NCBI GenBank assembly: GCA_025531455.1
Contig: JAMYHL010000120.1
Location: 1-64,000, forward strand
DNA from: Apiotrichum sp. Y4204
Taxonomy: Eukaryota; Basidiomycota; Tremellomycetes; Trichosporonales; Trichosporonaceae
Reading direction: 5' to 3'
DNA length: 64,000 nucleotides
The notes below the pieces were generated by a model. The model searched no databases. It was not told the origin of the DNA and was given only the letters and a program-made list of their open reading frames with translations. Numbering within the stretch: position 1 is the stretch's first letter; every line of letters begins with the position of its first letter. Positions 60,740 through 64,000 of this stretch are shown here, one piece after another. Position numbers and translations under genes: made by a program.

Positions 60740-63420
60740 GACGCCGAGTCGAAGGACCGCCTGCGCGCGTCCTCTGGCTCGGCAATGGGTTTGGCTGCCC
60801 TCCACGGGATCCTGCATCACCTCGCGCGCGCCAGCACCGATCTCCTCGACGGCGCCGGCATCGCTGGGCATGACTGGCGTGACATCACCCGCGGGCGACT
60901 CCGTGTCGGAAAGCTCTTGTTGCAGTTGATCGTGGCGTCGATGCTGTCCTCGCGGGCCTCGCGCCTGTGCCTGCGGGCAGCTGTCGCAGCTGCCGTCAGA
61001 TGGTCGACGGGAGAAACGAGACGACCAGCCACACCGGGCCCGCTGACCACGGCGAGGGAGAGGGAGTGGACCGCTTCGCGGTGGTCCTCCTGGGTCGTGT
61101 GCTCCTCCTCGCTGAGTTCCGACGAGGTGGCCATGCTCACGACTCGGGGGGACGCGCCAGTCGACGAACCGGGGTTAGTCTTGACTGGCGACTTGGACGA
61201 GGTGGATCCAGCACCGGCGGCAATGTGCGCGGCAGAGGAGCCAGCACTGGTAGCCGATGCGTGGCTCTCGCGTAACGTCTTGGCACGAGCGCGCTCCTCC
61301 TCCTGCCTACGCCAGCGCTCTAGAGTCTCAGTCTGGTCCGCATGCCCCTTCTGGCGCGCGAGGTGCAGCGCACTCTGGGCAGAGAGGTTGGGCGAGGCTT
61401 TCGCCTTGGCCGAAGCCTTGGCCTTTTGCTGCTTGGCCGCCTTGGCAGCGGCACTCTTGGACACGGGCGAAGTGTACCCAATCCATCCTGACAAAGTGCG
61501 GTACGCTCTCGAGTCCATGCCAAAGTTGCCAAGACCGAGACCGGCCAGCTCCTCTGTGCCTGTGGGGTCTTGGGACTCGCCGCTGCCGACATTGTCGAAA
61601 CCGGGCGAGTCGAGCGTGACGCCAGGTGCCAAAGCACCGCCTTTTTCAACGGAACGCACGGGTGAGTGACGAGGTACGCAGACGCGCGTTGGCCGCCGAA
61701 GTGGGAGAGGTAAGAAGCGGCGACTTGGGATTAACAATGCCACCGTTACGCTTGGGGGAACGCAAGAGGCGGAGCTTGAACTTTGACAATAAGCCGCCGG
61801 ATCCCGCGCCGAGGGACGCAGATGACGTGGGGCTGGGCGGCGACTTGAGAATCGACGCGGAGGGTGAGACGGCCGGGTTGAGGCCACCAAACTCGGCAGA
61901 CGCGAACAGCGGGGTCACAGCCGAATTGTAGTTGACACGAGGACCAGGAGCAGCAGGTTCCGGGGTAGGCAACGTAGACTGCTGGCCAATGGACGGCGAC
62001 TTGCTGAGGTCAATGAAGTTTTGGTCCATGATGGGCATGAGAATGTCGGGCCACGAGACTGGCGACACCGGCGAGACAATGTTCTCAGACTCAGGGGTGG
62101 CAGTGGCCATGGACATGTCCTTGGGGGGTCTGGGCCTGAGCAGGCGCATCCGCGGTCTCAGCCGTGGTCGTGGGCATCGCGGTAATGTGACCGTTGGTGA
62201 GTTCCACCACACGAGCACTCGCGACGCCGGCCACTTGCACCGTACCGGCCGCACCGAGGGACACGGCGGCCGCGCTAGTCGTCACGGCAGAGTATGCCGG
62301 GCTGGTGGGGGACATGACGCCAACGTCAGCGTCGCCGACCGCCAGCTGCGTCGGAGGGGTAATGGGAAGCTCGGGGGTGCCTTGGACGGCCTCCCCAGTA
62401 TCGGCTCCAGCCTCCTCGGCGTCAGCGTCAGCGTCGGGAACAGGAGATGTAGGAGGGAGAGCCCGGACAGCTGCTGTTCGGGAGTAGGGGCCACGGTGAG
62501 CGAGTCGCGCGCGCGCCTTTCCCTGGCGAGGCTGGTATCGTTAAACAACGATGGCGGGTGCGGGCTGTCCTCGGCGTTGTGGGCTGATTCGAGACTGGAG
62601 CAGGAGCAGCCCCTGGCGGATCCATCGGGATGGTCGGCAAGGTGGCGCCAACGAGACTCGACTTGCGCCGCGGTGGGGGCGACATGGCGAGCAACTTGGG
62701 GTCGACAGGTGGCACAGGCATGCGCGTCGACAGCTTCCTCATGACGCCGGGGCCAGGGGTTGGCGGTGTACGTGTGCCAGCCGTGCTGGGAGCGCCGGGG
62801 CCAGGTGGGGGTAGTGGCGGAAGCGACTCGGCGGGCACAGGAGGGACACTGTTCTGCTCAGCGGCAGCCAGCTCGGCGACAGAGGCCTCAGTGACCGCGT
62901 CGGGCACAGACACCGTCCTCTGCGCGTCGGCGAGGATCTTGTCAATGTCATACTCGAACGGTTCGCGCGTGTGGCCCTTACGACCGCCGCCCACAGTGTA
63001 GTGCTGGCGGTTGGGCAGCGTGATAGGCAGACCGTGGCTTCCTTGCGCCGCCGACGATTGCGAGGGAGCGGGGATGGGCACCGGCGGCAAGGGTACATCC
63101 GGCGCCCGCGAAGGTGGAGGGAGAGGGGGACGGTTGCTCGGTGACATGGCTGGCGGGACACGGCTCCTTGAGCTCTGCGGAATCGGTGGGAGGGGTCCAT
63201 CGGGCGCAGGCGGTGGTGGCAGACCGTAGTCGGGAGGAGGGAGCTGGGGCGGAACAAGCGAGGTGGGTTCGCGGGAGACACGGCGACCGGGCGAGGCGGC
63301 AGGACCGCCGCTGTAGGCGACATGGAGCCCCTCACGCGCGATGTGTGCGATGTGTGCTTGAGGGCTGACGACGACGCCGTGGGTGGCTGCTGGTCGCGGG
63401 ACGACTTGCTCGAGTGCGTT
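60740..63420 (-). pseudogene. Long Pro/Ser/Ala-rich coding region, repeatedly frame-shifted
   Basis: Minus-strand codon bias (GC3-rich) shows coding throughout, but the frame changes near 62580, 62470, 62130, 61650 and 60880 without introns I can define. Readable pieces: LPPPDYGLPPPPAPDGPLPP, EPFEYDIDKILADAQRTVSV, FNDTSLARERRARDSLTVAP, WPDILMPIMDQNFIDLSKSP, MDSRAYRTLSGWIGYTSPVS, and a basic Ala/Lys stretch (AAKAAKQQKAKASAKAKASP). It appears disordered; no catalytic domain. It may be the N-terminal part of the zinc-cluster-like gene or a separate gene. Several shifts fall in C or G runs, so sequencing indels are plausible. Confidence 0.4.
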
Positions 63421-64000
63421 CGTCCAGGACTGAGCGTTGCAAACACATGCCCCAAAATACTGCCCAGTACGTACCCCCACTTCCACCGTCTCCTCTTAAT
63501 TGCGCGCGCCTCAACCACAAACGTCGAGACCGTGCTCAGACATCCACTAAATACAGTGCGTTGCACCGCACAACTGGCATGGCAGTGCCCGGTGGCAGAC
63601 GCTGGGTGGCAAACACGCCGGCAAGAACGAGTGTGCCAGTTACATTGGCGACGAAAGTACCGAGGGGGAAGCGGTCAACGAAAGGCAGCTGGGGGTTGCA
63701 GCTGGCGAGGACGAAGCGGAGGGCCGCACCTGGGGGTGCGGGGAGAATGGAAAAGGTCGCGCGGTGGCGCCATGCGTGTGGGCCGAGAAAATACAGTAGA
63801 AGAGCGAGGAGGTACGCTAGTGCTGCTGTTCCAAAGGTCAGACTGTCGAGGACGGGGGAGTGAAGGCTAATCGTTGGCGAACGGCCGTCTGGGTGGGAAG
63901 ACGAGGCAACACGCGGCCAATGTGCTGGCCAAGATAGAGGCCGCCGCTGGACACTGCAAATGTAGTGAACGAGTAGGCGACGCCGTCAACTGAGTCGTGG
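63400..64000 (-). CDS. FEX/CrcB-type fluoride exporter, C-terminal half (partial)
   Basis: Fungal FEX proteins are two-domain plasma-membrane channels that expel fluoride. Reading leftward from the window edge: DGVAYSFTTFAVSSGGLYLG (end of first CrcB half), LDSLTFGTAALAYLLALLLY (linker helix), GAALRFVLASCN and FPLGTFVANVTGTLVLAGVF (second half, with the conserved Asn), then FSGCLSTVSTFVVEARAIKR, corresponding to the GFCGCLTTVSTF motif. A one-base break lies between CNAL and VFSGCLSTV near 63555. The N-terminal half is outside the window, and the C-terminal end merges into the Pro-rich gene without an obvious stop. Confidence 0.72.

Noticed and set aside
63540..63566. Similarity of VFSGC in FEX to KRQAVFSGC at the 42.6 kb palindrome
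   Set aside because: Only a few residues agree and the FEX motif has its own family explanation.

Overview
The window reads as nuclear DNA of a basidiomycete yeast or yeast-like fungus, most likely a tremellomycete and possibly Trichosporonales. The clues are many very short GT-AG introns (about 40-110 nt, several per gene), branch sites like CTAAC/CTAAT, fungal-type gene families, a short (TTAGGGGG)-type telomere-like tract at 13361-13379, and a GH2 beta-galactosidase next to a lactose-permease-like transporter. The genus assignment is inference. No tRNA or rRNA gene was found.

Layout. At 1-596 lies the tail of an RCC1 (Ran exchange factor) gene with two frame breaks. From about 0.6 to 51.8 kb the DNA looks less GC-rich by eye. 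Intact intron-rich genes are interspersed with broken copies. At 3.3-13 kb there is an arsenic-resistance cluster: ACR3 arsenite efflux permease (-), an arsH fragment (-), arsH (+), and two Acr2/Cdc25-like arsenate reductases (both -). Two broken arrestin-like genes and a 5' remnant of a second ACR3 are part of it. Orientation and order (arrestin>, <ACR3, <arsH' | arsH>, ACR3'>, <arrestin) suggest a decayed inverted duplication in which each arm kept different genes.

From 13.4 to 23 kb there are fragments (cyclin, fungal transcription factor, HMG box, protein kinase), two uncharacterised families that recur inverted at 38.8-42.3 kb, an assembly gap, and one intact TRI12/DHA2-type MFS transporter (19.65-21.4 kb). 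From 25.7 to 36.9 kb there are a GST-like gene, the C-terminal end of a GH3 beta-glucosidase, an intact MFSD1-like transporter, a broken kinase, a SnoaL-like gene with one frame break, and a C2H2 zinc-finger gene. A second C2H2 paralogue is at 47.4-47.9 kb. An intact HMG-box regulator is at 51.8-52.6 kb.

From 52.9 kb on the DNA is clearly GC-rich. A divergent pair, lactose-permease-like (-) and 986-aa GH2 beta-galactosidase (+), shares a 638-bp promoter with six CGGGAA-type repeats and is bracketed by two ~160-bp direct copies of the same sequence. Taken together this looks like a lactose uptake and hydrolysis module. Beyond it are a Pro/Ser-rich region with half a zinc-cluster motif (reading frame repeatedly broken) and the C-terminal half of a FEX/CrcB fluoride exporter at the right edge.

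Small indels interrupt several otherwise conserved genes (RCC1, SnoaL, the 59.6-63.4 kb gene, FEX). Some may be base-level assembly errors rather than true pseudogenisation. All assignments come from reading translations and splice signals by eye.
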